A DNA stretch of 64,000 nucleotides, taken from assembly GCA_964516435.1 (NCBI GenBank), contig CAZEZP010000029.1:15887-79886 (forward strand), written 5' to 3'. Below the pieces are notes generated by a model. That model was not told where the DNA came from. It worked only from the letters and a program-made list of their open reading frames with translations, and did no database searches. Shown here piece by piece: positions 7,751 to 16,841 of this stretch. The DNA is from HGW-17 sp964516435. Lineage in GTDB: Bacteria; Myxococcota_A; Polyangia; HGW-17. How positions within the stretch are numbered: the first letter of the stretch is position 1; each line of letters starts with the position of its first letter. The position numbers and the translations under genes are program-made.

Positions 7751-8743
7751 ATGAAAATATCTTCTGCATTGTTGTATCCAGCCTTCATCATCGCCCTCGC
7801 TTGGCTTCCCTCCTGCGCTGGCGGCAGCACGAGCCACCCCGCACCAGTCGAAATCTGCGACAATGGATTCGATGACGACAACGATCACGTGGTGGACTGC
7901 CTGGATCCCGACTGCCTGAATTCGCCCGCATGCCAGTCGCCGTATGAAATCTGCACCAACGGCACCGACGACGATGGCGACGGGGCCATCGACTGCGCCG
8001 ATGCCGACTGCGCCGCCAATCCCGCCTGCACCGTCAACCCCACGCCGGAAATCTGCACCAACGGCACCGATGACGACGGCGACGGAAAGACCGACTGCGC
8101 CGACCCCGACTGCGCTGCCAATCCCGCCTGCTCCTCCACGACGAACTGCACCGAGGACAACGTGTACACCGGCGCGCCGGCAGCCACGTGCCCGGCGGGC
8201 ACCCAGTGCGGCATCACGTACCAGAACTCGACGTACTATCCGGAATGCCGCCCCAGTTCGACGTTCGCCGGCGGCATGTTCTACGGTGCCTGCGGAACCG
8301 GCGGTGCCTGCCCCTTCGGCAGCCTGTGCGAGCCTTCCTACGGCTGCATGCCGTTCTGCGACGTGGAACACACGCCGCCCTCCTACACCTGCCCGGGTTC
8401 CGGCATCTGCCTGTTCTCCATCACGACGACCAGCAACCGCGAATTGGGACTGTGCAAGGCCATCGACAACTGCGACGTGGTAGCCAACGACTGCCCCGGA
8501 AAGACCTGCGTGCTGCTCACCGCCGGCACCGTCTGCCTGGCGCAGACGGGTGGCATCTCTGAAGGGGATGCCTGCCAATACGCCGACGACTGTGCGGCCG
8601 GGCTGATCTGCGTGGGCACCTGCATGCGCGCCTGCTATCTGTCTTCCGGCGACCCCTGCGGCTTCTTCGAGGACTGCTATCAACTCGTGGACGCCAACAA
8701 CAATCCCATCCCCGTGTACGGGGTCTGCGACAGCATCTTCTGA
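7751..8743 (+). CDS. Secreted lipoprotein with Asp/Cys-rich metal-binding-type repeats
   Basis: This 330-residue protein starts at ATG 7751 after GAGGTCTGCC. A signal peptide ends in the lipobox LPSC, so it should be lipidated and exported. Residues about 34-120 hold three repeats of the form ICxNGxDDDxDGxxDCxDxDC, the putative metal-binding motif common in MopE-like proteins and myxobacterial lipoproteins. The rest is Cys-rich (over 20 cysteines), in CxxGxxC spacings that suggest disulfide-stabilised small domains. No catalytic motif is seen. It stands alone between tnaA and a convergent metalloprotease gene. A surface metal-binding or scaffold role is inferred from the repeats only. Confidence 0.85.
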   Translation: MKISSALLYPAFIIALAWLPSCAGGSTSHPAPVEICDNGFDDDNDHVVDCLDPDCLNSPACQSPYEICTNGTDDDGDGAIDCADADCAANPACTVNPTPEICTNGTDDDGDGKTDCADPDCAANPACSSTTNCTEDNVYTGAPAATCPAGTQCGITYQNSTYYPECRPSSTFAGGMFYGACGTGGACPFGSLCEPSYGCMPFCDVEHTPPSYTCPGSGICLFSITTTSNRELGLCKAIDNCDVVANDCPGKTCVLLTAGTVCLAQTGGISEGDACQYADDCAAGLICVGTCMRACYLSSGDPCGFFEDCYQLVDANNNPIPVYGVCDSIF

Positions 8744-8767
8744 CGCTTTCCGAAGATTCAGGCAGTT

Positions 8768-10168
8768 TCAGTTGCGACCGCGCCTGCGCAGGCGCAGCGC
8801 CAGGCCGGACAGCAGGAAAACCAGCAGCGCGTCAAGGCGCCCGGAAGCGCGGCCGGGAGCGGTTTTGCACGAAAGGCGGTGATCATCGGAGAGAGTCTTG
8901 GGCTTGACGGGATCCCCACCCTGAGCGCAATACCATGAATTCCCATCGGGGGTGGGAAGACAGGTCATGCCAGGAGCGCATGCCGACGTGTCCACAGCAC
9001 ATGGGGCGGAGCACCACGAGGCAGACCCGTCTTCGGTGACCACGCACAGCCCCAGGTTGCACGAGGTTTCCTTCCTGCAGTACTCCCCGACGCCGGACTT
9101 GCCGTTGGTGCAGGAATCCGCATCCAGGCAGGAGGAATCCACGGTGACGCGAACGGCGGTGGAAGAGGAATTGCCGGCGCGGTCCCGCACCACGGCGCGC
9201 AATTCCCTGCGCCCCTCCTGCGCGGAGGAGATGCGCCACGAGAAATACGGCCATTTCTTCTTGCCCATGGACTGACCGTCGAGGAACAGTTCCACCTCCA
9301 CGCCCAGGCTGTCCTCGTCGCCCGTGACGATGTTCACGGTGAGCGGCAGATTCACGCGCGCACCATCGCCGGGATGAAGAAAATCCACCCACGGAGTCTC
9401 GCGGTCCTCACGGGTGCCCAGGTTGGCCGACAGCACGGATACGCTGTTCTGGAAGCGGCTCCCATCGCAGGCGGTGCCGTCGGGCACCGTACCTTCCCCC
9501 CAATCCGGCTCGGGCGTGACGTACGGGTTCATGATGGCCGCAGGATTGTCCTCGTGCGCCAGGCCAAAACCGTGGCCGGCCTCATGCACGATGGTGGTGA
9601 CGATGTCGCCCAGCGAACCCAGGTTCTCGGCAAAGCAATACGCCACGTCGCGCTTGCTGGAATTGCCGCAGTCGAACGGGGAAACACCCACCATCCCGCC
9701 GGGAGACGGCGTGATGAGGCTGGCCGAACCGCCCACCATCATCATGGAATAGGCCGTCCCCGGCGCGGGCCGCTCGGACGTCACCACCACATTGAAGGGG
9801 GAATAGTAATGGCGCACCAGCCCCGTGATGGCATCGATGACCTGCTGGCGGGTCGTCAGCGGCGCCCGGATGTAAGGCTCGGCATTGAAGGGAGGGATGG
9901 TGACGCTCGGGTAGTCGGGAATCCAGGAAGTGTTGTTCTCGGGATCGTCCGAGCCCTTCGTGATGACGGCACCATCGAAGTTCAGGAACAGCACCACAGG
10001 CGCATCCCCCGCCCGCCAAGCTCTCATGGTGGCGGTGCATTGCCCGGGCCCCGGAAATCCCGGCGGAATCCGATACCCGCCGCAGTGAGGAAGCGGCTCC
10101 ACGGCGGCATGGACCGTGGTGGGAACCCACGCCAGAAACAGCAGCATGCACGCGAACATCCATTTCAT
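8768..10168 (-). CDS. Secreted metzincin-type zinc protease with C-terminal sorting tail
   Basis: This 466-residue protein starts at ATG 10168 with GGGAGG seven bases upstream. A signal peptide covers about residues 1-21. The zinc motif HEAGHGFGLAH (195-205) supplies three His ligands and the catalytic Glu196, and AIMNPY (Met213) looks like the metzincin Met-turn. A beta-sandwich-like segment (roughly 290-370) and a Cys-rich segment follow. The C-terminus has a Cys, a hydrophobic stretch (DALLVFLLSGLAL) and RLRRRGRN, resembling the MYXO-CTERM tail that is cleaved and anchored during export. It probably acts at the cell surface on proteins; the substrate is unknown. Confidence 0.9.
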   Translation of the reverse strand: MKWMFACMLLFLAWVPTTVHAAVEPLPHCGGYRIPPGFPGPGQCTATMRAWRAGDAPVVLFLNFDGAVITKGSDDPENNTSWIPDYPSVTIPPFNAEPYIRAPLTTRQQVIDAITGLVRHYYSPFNVVVTSERPAPGTAYSMMMVGGSASLITPSPGGMVGVSPFDCGNSSKRDVAYCFAENLGSLGDIVTTIVHEAGHGFGLAHEDNPAAIMNPYVTPEPDWGEGTVPDGTACDGSRFQNSVSVLSANLGTREDRETPWVDFLHPGDGARVNLPLTVNIVTGDEDSLGVEVELFLDGQSMGKKKWPYFSWRISSAQEGRRELRAVVRDRAGNSSSTAVRVTVDSSCLDADSCTNGKSGVGEYCRKETSCNLGLCVVTEDGSASWCSAPCAVDTSACAPGMTCLPTPDGNSWYCAQGGDPVKPKTLSDDHRLSCKTAPGRASGRLDALLVFLLSGLALRLRRRGRN

Positions 10169-10295
10169 GAATGATCCCTCCCGCCCCGGACGGCGCTTTC
10201 TGAAAGTACCGGAGAAGCGGAGATTTTCAACGCGAATCTGACGGGGGTCGCTCAATCGGGACGCAGGAAAAGAAGATGGAGCGCCCAGACCGCCA

Positions 10296-11174
10296 TCACA
10301 GCAGGGTGATGGCCACGTAGATCATGACGCCGACGGCCACGGCCGCCAGCACCACCACGGCGCCCAGCAGAATCTTCTGACTGCCGCCGCCACCCTTGGC
10401 AGCCTCGGCATCCTTGCTCAGGGCCGGATGGTCTCCCGACGGGAACGACGGGAAGGAACTGAAACTGGACTTGTCCCGCGTGGAAGGCATGGACGGCAAC
10501 GACGTGGGCGGCAGCGAGGGCAGCGAGGACGGCAGGCTGCCCGGCAGCGAGGACATGTTGGCGGACGGCAGCGAGTTGCGCCCCCGGAACGTGCGCTCGC
10601 GGGTGCGCACCCGCTTGTCGGACGTCCCCGTGCTCTCCACGTGGATCATCTCTTCCCATCCTTCGGGAAGTTCATTGGGAAGCGGCCCCAGTTTCGCATT
10701 CTTCAGGAAGGCGAAGTAGCTCTCCTCCATGTCGTCGAATTCCATGACGCCGTCGCATTCGTCGCAACGGCTCGTGGGCGCCTTGGGCGCGTTGACGTTC
10801 TCCATGGATTTCGCCTCGATCAGGAGCACCTTTTCCTTGTCGCAGGAACTGCAGTAGTACGGGGCGAAAAACGACTTGATGACGGCATTGCCGGCGAAAT
10901 TGTTGACGAGGTTGATCTGGGCCACGATGGCGGGCGATGCCTCCACGATGACCACCGACGTCCCCTTCTTCTCGATGGAGGCGAGCCAGTTCACCCAGTC
11001 GCGCACCCCGCAGGAGTTGATGCGCTCGATGTTGCCCAGATTGAGGATGAGCGTCCCTGCACCGATGCGCTCCCCCAACTCCTGGAGGTTGTTGTCTTCA
11101 TCGATGACGCCCATGATGCTGACGTACTGAATGTTTTCCTTCTTCTTCAGTGAATAATGAAATTTTTGATTCAT
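10296..11174 (-). CDS. Tail-anchored STAS-like protein with zinc ribbon and SLPS-rich linker
   Basis: This 292-residue protein combines three parts. Residues 1-100 read as a STAS (anti-sigma antagonist) fold, with TLILNLGNIERINSCGVRDW at 41-60 matching the beta-strand and the loop that carries the phosphorylatable Ser in SpoIIAA-like proteins. Cys108/111 and Cys137/140 form a zinc ribbon. Residues about 200-240 are low complexity, with repeats such as SLPSSLPSLPPTSLPS, and a Gly-rich hinge (GGGGSQ) precedes a hydrophobic helix at about 268-290 that ends the protein. It is therefore probably a C-tail-anchored inner-membrane protein facing the cytoplasm. No partner kinase or phosphatase is nearby; the large TPR protein lies immediately upstream in the same direction. 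Confidence 0.8.
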   Translation of the reverse strand: MNQKFHYSLKKKENIQYVSIMGVIDEDNNLQELGERIGAGTLILNLGNIERINSCGVRDWVNWLASIEKKGTSVVIVEASPAIVAQINLVNNFAGNAVIKSFFAPYYCSSCDKEKVLLIEAKSMENVNAPKAPTSRCDECDGVMEFDDMEESYFAFLKNAKLGPLPNELPEGWEEMIHVESTGTSDKRVRTRERTFRGRNSLPSANMSSLPGSLPSSLPSLPPTSLPSMPSTRDKSSFSSFPSFPSGDHPALSKDAEAAKGGGGSQKILLGAVVVLAAVAVGVMIYVAITLL

Positions 11175-11294
11175 GGCTCACTTTCCAAGAGGCGATTGCG
11201 GTCCATGGAACGCGCCGGTATTCTATCGTTCAAGGCGAAAACGACAAGCTGAAAAACAGCTTCGGGAAAAAAATGACACAAATGTAATGATTGC

Positions 11295-14200
11295 TCACTG
11301 TATCACGTCCATAAATTTATCCCACCGGGTGGACAGGAAATTCTGCAGCAACTTCTCCGAACGCGGGGCGATCACGAAGTTGGCAATGACCTGATCGGTC
11401 ATCTGCACGTGCTTGTTTACCAGGTACGCCATGCCCTGGAATGCAGAGGCCGGATCGCCGCAGAGCACCAGCCCCACCGTATCCAGCGCGAGATCGATGG
11501 AATCCATCCATTCCTTCAGGTTGATCTGCGGGAACACGTCCCAGGAAGCCGCGGACACCCGCTCCAGAGCCTTCTGGGCGGGGCGCTCCAGGGATGCCAC
11601 GAACTTCCGGGCCGCCTCGTCCCGCTCCTGGGGCGGTAGCGCGATGGCATACATCAGTTTGCAGATTTCCTCGCGCTGGGAATCCGTGAGCAGATAGAAC
11701 AGGCTGTAGCCGGAACGGGCGGCCTCCAGGGCGCGCGCCAGCAGGAACTGCACTGTGGAAAGGGGAAAATCGAAAATGCGGGGCTGCACCACGACCTGCA
11801 GGCCGTTCTGGTTGGAAAACACCAGCATCGGACGCGAGGTGATATCCGCCACCCACAGTTCGGCCGTCTGTCCCAGCGTGGCCTCGATCTCCTCCCATGT
11901 GAGCAATTCCGGCCCCTTGGCCTTGCGCGCATCGGAAAGCGCTGCATCCACGGGTTTGAAGGTCTCCTCCAGCCGGGCATGGATGGCGCTCCACAGTTGG
12001 GCCGCCGGCCCGGTGACGTCCTTGACGCCCACGAGGTTGCGGAAATCCTCGTTGGCCAGGGCGCCGTTGCGCAGCAGCCGGGACGTATCCGCCCCCGGGG
12101 ACTCCGGATCGAACATGGCGCGCACGATCTGGACCCGGCGGCGGCGCGGGCTGCTGGGCGGAAGATAACTTTCCAGGATCTGCAGAAAATTCACGTCGTC
12201 GAAGTGCGTCGGCAGCAGGGCGTCCAGATGCCGCGCGATATTGCGCTTTTCCTCCACGTTCACGAGCACGTCCACCAGCAGCTCGGATGCCGGGGCGAAC
12301 GAGCCGGCCGCGGCTTCCAGTTCGTCGATCGCCGCCGCCGTATTGCCGGAATACAACTGCAAAAGCGCGTTGTGCAGGGAGACCTCCTGGCGATCTTCGG
12401 CGGATGACACCGGCACCTTCTTGAGCAGATCCAGCGCCTTGCCGAACTCCCGCCGCTTCGCGAACGCATAGCAGTACAGGAAGGCATCCTGCGGCTTGAG
12501 CGCGGCCGGGTCCACCGACTGCAGCAACTCGGCCGCCTTGCGCTCCTCGCCGGCGTCCGAATACAGCATGGCAGCGAACGCCTGGATGCGGCCCTGCATG
12601 CCGGAATCCTGGCGGGCGATGGAAAGCAGCCGCTCCAGCGTGACGAGGCTTTCCCGGACCTGGTTGTTGGCGAACAGTTCGGACGCCAGTTCCAGGAGGA
12701 CCGAAGGCTCGCTGGGCAGTTTCTCCAGCAGTTTGCGAAGCGAGTTGAGGGCCTCGCGGTTGCGGCCAAGATACTCCGAGAAGAAACGCGCCATAGTGAT
12801 GTGCGCCTTGACGAGTTGCTCCTGGCTCAGTTCGCTGCCGGCCCTGGACAGAGCCGCGGCGAACTCGTTCCACGTGTTGAAGGCCTCCTCTTCCTGCTGC
12901 AGATCCAGCAGGATGCGCGTTTCGCCCACTACGGCATCGAGCAGGTGCGGATGGGTCCGGCGGGCCTGGCGGAACATTTCCAGGCCTTCCTGGTGGTGAT
13001 TCTGCAGGACCAGGAGCCGGGCCCGGGCGATGTAGAGGAGCGCCGATGCCTCAGGGACATCCTTGACGTTGGCATAGATGGCCTCGAGTTCCTCCAGGAA
13101 CTCCTCGGCCGTGAAAACGTTTTCGAAGGAAGTGATCACCTCGATGAACCGGTACAGGGGCTCCAACTGGCGGGGATTGAGATCCAGCGCAGAAATGAAA
13201 CTGCGCGCGGCTTCTGCCCGGTCGCCGGAGTGCATGAACACGATGCCGCGGTGATAATGCAGTTCCGCCCGCTCCGCCGCGCTGCCTTCCGTAAGCACCT
13301 TGGGGCCCAGGGAGACCGCCAGTTCGGAAGCCTTCTCCCATGCTCCCTGGCGGAAATACAACTGGAACAGGGAACGCAGCGCGCCAGGCGAATCCGGCCG
13401 CAGCGCCAGCGCGGCGTCGAAAAAGCGCGTGGCCCGCTCCTGTTGGCCCAGTTTCTCCATCAGGATGTTGCCCATCTGCGTGTATATGCCGGCCTTTTCC
13501 TTGCTGTCATCCCAGATTTTCGCCTCCAGATCCAGGGTGCGCAGGACGCCGTTCCAGTTTTCGCGGCGCAGGTAGATATCGCGCAGGCCGTGCAGCGCCG
13601 GCAGGGAGGAAGCATTGTATTCGATGCTCTTCTTGTAATACTCGATGGCATCGTCTACTTTATTATACTTTGTCTCCAACACCGAGCCATACTTGAAATA
13701 CAACGAAGACAGGATGGAATTGATCTTGTCGACGTCCTTTTCCTTTTCGATGTCCTTGGCGTAGGCTTCGATGGACAGGCGGATGACCCGGAGATATTCG
13801 TCCCAGTTCTCGGTGGTCTCGTAGATGCGCGCCAGGGAATCGAGCGCCTCCCGGTGATGCGCATGGTACAGCAGCACTTCCGTGTAGCAGGTGATGGCCC
13901 GGCTGATGTCGGACAGGTATTCCTCGGCGATTTGGGCCAGTTGAATCAGAGTGCCGATGCGCTGGGCATCCTGCGGCATCATCAGCAACTTGATGTTGAG
14001 CAGTTGCGCCACCTTGGGCCATGCCCGGTTCTTCTCGGCCTCCTCGATGAGCCCCTCCAGCGCGGGCGCCAGGGAAGCAAACCAACGCGGATCCGGATTG
14101 GGATGGCTCATGAGCAGTTCCAGCCACAGTCGCCCGGCTCCCCCCTTTTCCGGAATGACGCCGCCGCGCGCCATGTAGTTTCCCAGCCATACAGCCGCCG

Positions 14201-15698
14201 TCGCTGGCGCCTTTTCCCGTGCCCACAGCGTGCCCTGCAGATAGAGCGCCTTCTGGACGGCGGGTTCCTTCACCCGCTTGATCACGGCATCCAGCCGCTC
14301 CATGGCAGCATCCAGTTCACCCACGGCCACCAGCCAGCGGGCCGCAAGCAAATCGGCCAGGATTGGCGCATCCTTGCGCACGGCCGAAAGTTGCGCCACC
14401 GCATTCTCGTATTGCCCACGCATGGCCGCGATCAGCGCGCGTACGAGTTTCGCGAGATTTTCGGCCACCGGCGGCTTCTCCTGCGCATACAGGGCATCGA
14501 GGTCCTCCCAGCGTCCCATGGCGGCCCCCAGGCGGGCCCGCGTAGCCACGTCCTGATCCGGCGTGAGTTGCAGCGCCAACTTGTAGTTGTACAGACGGAA
14601 TTCGGCCAGAAATGCGGCCGCCTGCCGGACGTAGGGATCGCTTGTCTGTGCTGCGAGATCCACGACCTCGGCGAAAGCCCGCCGGGCGAGCAGCATCCGG
14701 AAAATCCCTCTCGTGGCCAGAAAATTTCCGGGGTCCAGTTCCAGCACGACCCGGTAGAATTCTTCGGCTTCCCGGAAGCGCTTGAGCCGGTTCTCGGCGA
14801 TCATCCCTGCCCGCAGGCAACAGGCCGCCTTCAACTCCGGGCGTCGCGCCAACTGGTACATCTTGTAGTACAGCCGCAGCAGCGTGGCATCCTCGTTGTG
14901 GCGGGCGGCGATGGAAAACGCCACGCGTACGGCCAGGGCGCGGGCCCAGGAAACATGCTCGGAGAGCGCCATCAACTGCTCGATGGCCATTTCTTCCCGG
15001 TCCCTCGAAGCATGCAGGAACTGGGCGGCATCCCGGAATTCGCCCTCCCCGATGTTGGCGAAGACGTTCATTTCCGTAGCCCAGAACAGATCTTCATCCT
15101 GGTTGGCCCGGCATACGTACTCCAGTTTCACGAGGGTTTCGAGCGCATTCTGCCGGGAAAAATTCCGGATGGCTTCCTGCCAGCGGCCGCGCAGATCCCC
15201 CACGACGATGCCCAGCCGGAACCGGTGTTCCTCGAGGCCGCCTTCCGCCAGGTAGCCCTCCAGGTCGTCGAAAGCCTGGAGTTGCTGCGCGGCGGTCACA
15301 CGCTCCTCGAGCAGGCTGGCCGACCACGGCGTGGCCTCCAGCGCCTTCTGCGCCAGTTCCGGATTCGGGTGCAGAAACAGCCAGATCTGGCACCACAGGC
15401 GGGTCTGCGCCGGGGTCCAGCGGTGAGCATAGAGCAACTGCCGGTGGAACAGTTCCGCCAGTTCCTTGCCATCATCGGCGAAAAACATGGCGCGCAGCGA
15501 GATTTCCCCGCACTCCGGGGCATCCATCCCCGAAAGCCAGGCCTGGACGGCCCGCCCGTCCCCCAGGACATGATGATGCAGTTCGGCCGCCAGATACCGC
15601 TCGGTTTCGGGGATGTGCTCCCGTTCCGGATACAGCACGTCGAGAACATGGAGCACATCGAGAACGGAACTGGTGATGCGGGACTCTTCGAGCGGCAT
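11295..15698 (-). CDS. Very large TPR-repeat protein
   Basis: This 1467-residue protein starts at ATG 15698 with AAAGGTG upstream. It has no signal peptide or membrane helix, so it should be cytoplasmic. Most of its length is alpha-helical repeats with the TPR pattern, clear in several places: AEEFYRVVLELDPGNFLATRG, AIEYYKKSIEYNASSLPALHG and ATRFFDAALALRPDSPGALR. The last 300 residues depart from the repeat pattern and may form a separate domain. It probably scaffolds protein complexes. It lies 120 bases upstream of the STAS/zinc-ribbon gene on the same strand and may share its transcript. No enzymatic motif is visible. Confidence 0.85.
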   Translation of the reverse strand: MPLEESRITSSVLDVLHVLDVLYPEREHIPETERYLAAELHHHVLGDGRAVQAWLSGMDAPECGEISLRAMFFADDGKELAELFHRQLLYAHRWTPAQTRLWCQIWLFLHPNPELAQKALEATPWSASLLEERVTAAQQLQAFDDLEGYLAEGGLEEHRFRLGIVVGDLRGRWQEAIRNFSRQNALETLVKLEYVCRANQDEDLFWATEMNVFANIGEGEFRDAAQFLHASRDREEMAIEQLMALSEHVSWARALAVRVAFSIAARHNEDATLLRLYYKMYQLARRPELKAACCLRAGMIAENRLKRFREAEEFYRVVLELDPGNFLATRGIFRMLLARRAFAEVVDLAAQTSDPYVRQAAAFLAEFRLYNYKLALQLTPDQDVATRARLGAAMGRWEDLDALYAQEKPPVAENLAKLVRALIAAMRGQYENAVAQLSAVRKDAPILADLLAARWLVAVGELDAAMERLDAVIKRVKEPAVQKALYLQGTLWAREKAPATAAVWLGNYMARGGVIPEKGGAGRLWLELLMSHPNPDPRWFASLAPALEGLIEEAEKNRAWPKVAQLLNIKLLMMPQDAQRIGTLIQLAQIAEEYLSDISRAITCYTEVLLYHAHHREALDSLARIYETTENWDEYLRVIRLSIEAYAKDIEKEKDVDKINSILSSLYFKYGSVLETKYNKVDDAIEYYKKSIEYNASSLPALHGLRDIYLRRENWNGVLRTLDLEAKIWDDSKEKAGIYTQMGNILMEKLGQQERATRFFDAALALRPDSPGALRSLFQLYFRQGAWEKASELAVSLGPKVLTEGSAAERAELHYHRGIVFMHSGDRAEAARSFISALDLNPRQLEPLYRFIEVITSFENVFTAEEFLEELEAIYANVKDVPEASALLYIARARLLVLQNHHQEGLEMFRQARRTHPHLLDAVVGETRILLDLQQEEEAFNTWNEFAAALSRAGSELSQEQLVKAHITMARFFSEYLGRNREALNSLRKLLEKLPSEPSVLLELASELFANNQVRESLVTLERLLSIARQDSGMQGRIQAFAAMLYSDAGEERKAAELLQSVDPAALKPQDAFLYCYAFAKRREFGKALDLLKKVPVSSAEDRQEVSLHNALLQLYSGNTAAAIDELEAAAGSFAPASELLVDVLVNVEEKRNIARHLDALLPTHFDDVNFLQILESYLPPSSPRRRRVQIVRAMFDPESPGADTSRLLRNGALANEDFRNLVGVKDVTGPAAQLWSAIHARLEETFKPVDAALSDARKAKGPELLTWEEIEATLGQTAELWVADITSRPMLVFSNQNGLQVVVQPRIFDFPLSTVQFLLARALEAARSGYSLFYLLTDSQREEICKLMYAIALPPQERDEAARKFVASLERPAQKALERVSAASWDVFPQINLKEWMDSIDLALDTVGLVLCGDPASAFQGMAYLVNKHVQMTDQVIANFVIAPRSEKLLQNFLSTRWDKFMDVIQ

Positions 15699-15871
15699 GA
15701 TTCGGCACCTTTGTCAGGAGAACAGAGAATCATTTTTACCTCGATTTTGCAAGCTGATTGTCGGGAATCTCCCTGTTTTTCCGGCCCTGCCTCCCGGAGG
15801 AGAACGCAAACGAAACACCCGGCAACGCCCGTTTTCTTGATCCTGTCGGTTCCGCCGGCTATCGTGGCGCC

Positions 15872-16768
15872 ATGACATGGGACGACGCCGCCGATTCCTG
15901 GTGCACCTTCCTGCGTGTGGAACGCAACCGCGATCCGAAGACCGTCGAGAACTACACCCGCGACGTCGGCCGGCTGATGGCATTCGCCCGGGAGCGGGAA
16001 ATCGCCTCGCCGGAAGCCTTTGGAACTCAAGACGCCCACGATTTCCTGGCGCTTGCCGCCCGCGAGCTCTCGCCCCGCTCGATGGCGCGCCTGCTTTCCG
16101 CCGTGAAGGGTTTTTTCCAGTTCCTGGTGGATGAACTGGATTTCACGGACAATCCCTTCGGCCAGCAGGCGGGCCCCCGGTTCGAAAAACCGCTGCCTGC
16201 CATCTTCAGTGAAGATGACATCCGGACGCTCGTAGACGCCATCGGGAATGCGGACCCCGTGGACATCCGGGACCGCGCCCTGATCCTGTTCCTGTATTCC
16301 ACGGGACTGCGCATCTCTGAACTGGTGCATCTGCGCATCACGGACATCGATTTCCACCGCAACGTAGTCTCCTGCGTGGGCAAGCGGCAAAAGATGCGGC
16401 TGGTCCCCTTCGGCAGGACGGCACGGGAGGCGTTGGAGCGCTACCTGCGCGATGTGCGTCCCGGCTGGATCGCGCGTTTTCCGGACTGTCCCTTCGTGTT
16501 TCCCGGGCGCGCGGGCGGGGCGCTGACGCGCCAGGCCGCGTGGAAGATGCTGGAGAAGCGCGCGCGCGCCGCTGGCATTCCGGGCCATCTCTCTCCCCAT
16601 AAACTGCGCCACAGTTTCGCCACGGTCATCCTGGAAAACGGCGGCGACATCCGTTCGGTGCAGGCCATGCTCGGACACAGTTCGCTCTCCACCACCCAGA
16701 TGTACACCCACGTGCTCACGAAAGATCTCGTGAAAACCATCCGGGAACACCACCCCCGCGCGCGCTGA
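15872..16768 (+). CDS. xerD: Tyrosine recombinase, XerC/XerD type
   Basis: This 298-residue recombinase is the usual length for XerC/D, which resolve chromosome dimers at dif with FtsK. The N-terminal SAM-like core-binding domain covers about 1-95. Catalytic residues are in place: Arg147 (STGLRISEL), Lys171 region, His243 and Arg246 (SPHKLRHSFAT), His269 (LGHSS) and the nucleophile Tyr278 (TTQMYTHV). I chose the ATG at 15872; a longer frame upstream lacks family sequence. It is single, is not next to phage genes and is of typical composition, so it looks like the housekeeping recombinase. XerC and XerD cannot be told apart with certainty. Confidence 0.9.
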   Translation: MTWDDAADSWCTFLRVERNRDPKTVENYTRDVGRLMAFAREREIASPEAFGTQDAHDFLALAARELSPRSMARLLSAVKGFFQFLVDELDFTDNPFGQQAGPRFEKPLPAIFSEDDIRTLVDAIGNADPVDIRDRALILFLYSTGLRISELVHLRITDIDFHRNVVSCVGKRQKMRLVPFGRTAREALERYLRDVRPGWIARFPDCPFVFPGRAGGALTRQAAWKMLEKRARAAGIPGHLSPHKLRHSFATVILENGGDIRSVQAMLGHSSLSTTQMYTHVLTKDLVKTIREHHPRAR

Positions 16769-16841
16769 GGAGCGGCGCACTACTCATTTTTATTATGGCT
16801 CCGCGCAATGATTGGCTCCGTGCCGCAGAGAGTGGGTGCCT

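Noticed and set aside
12801..15875. Long rightward open frame of over 1000 codons
   Set aside because: It is the antisense of the TPR gene. Its translation is low in motif content, while the minus strand gives clear TPR repeats.
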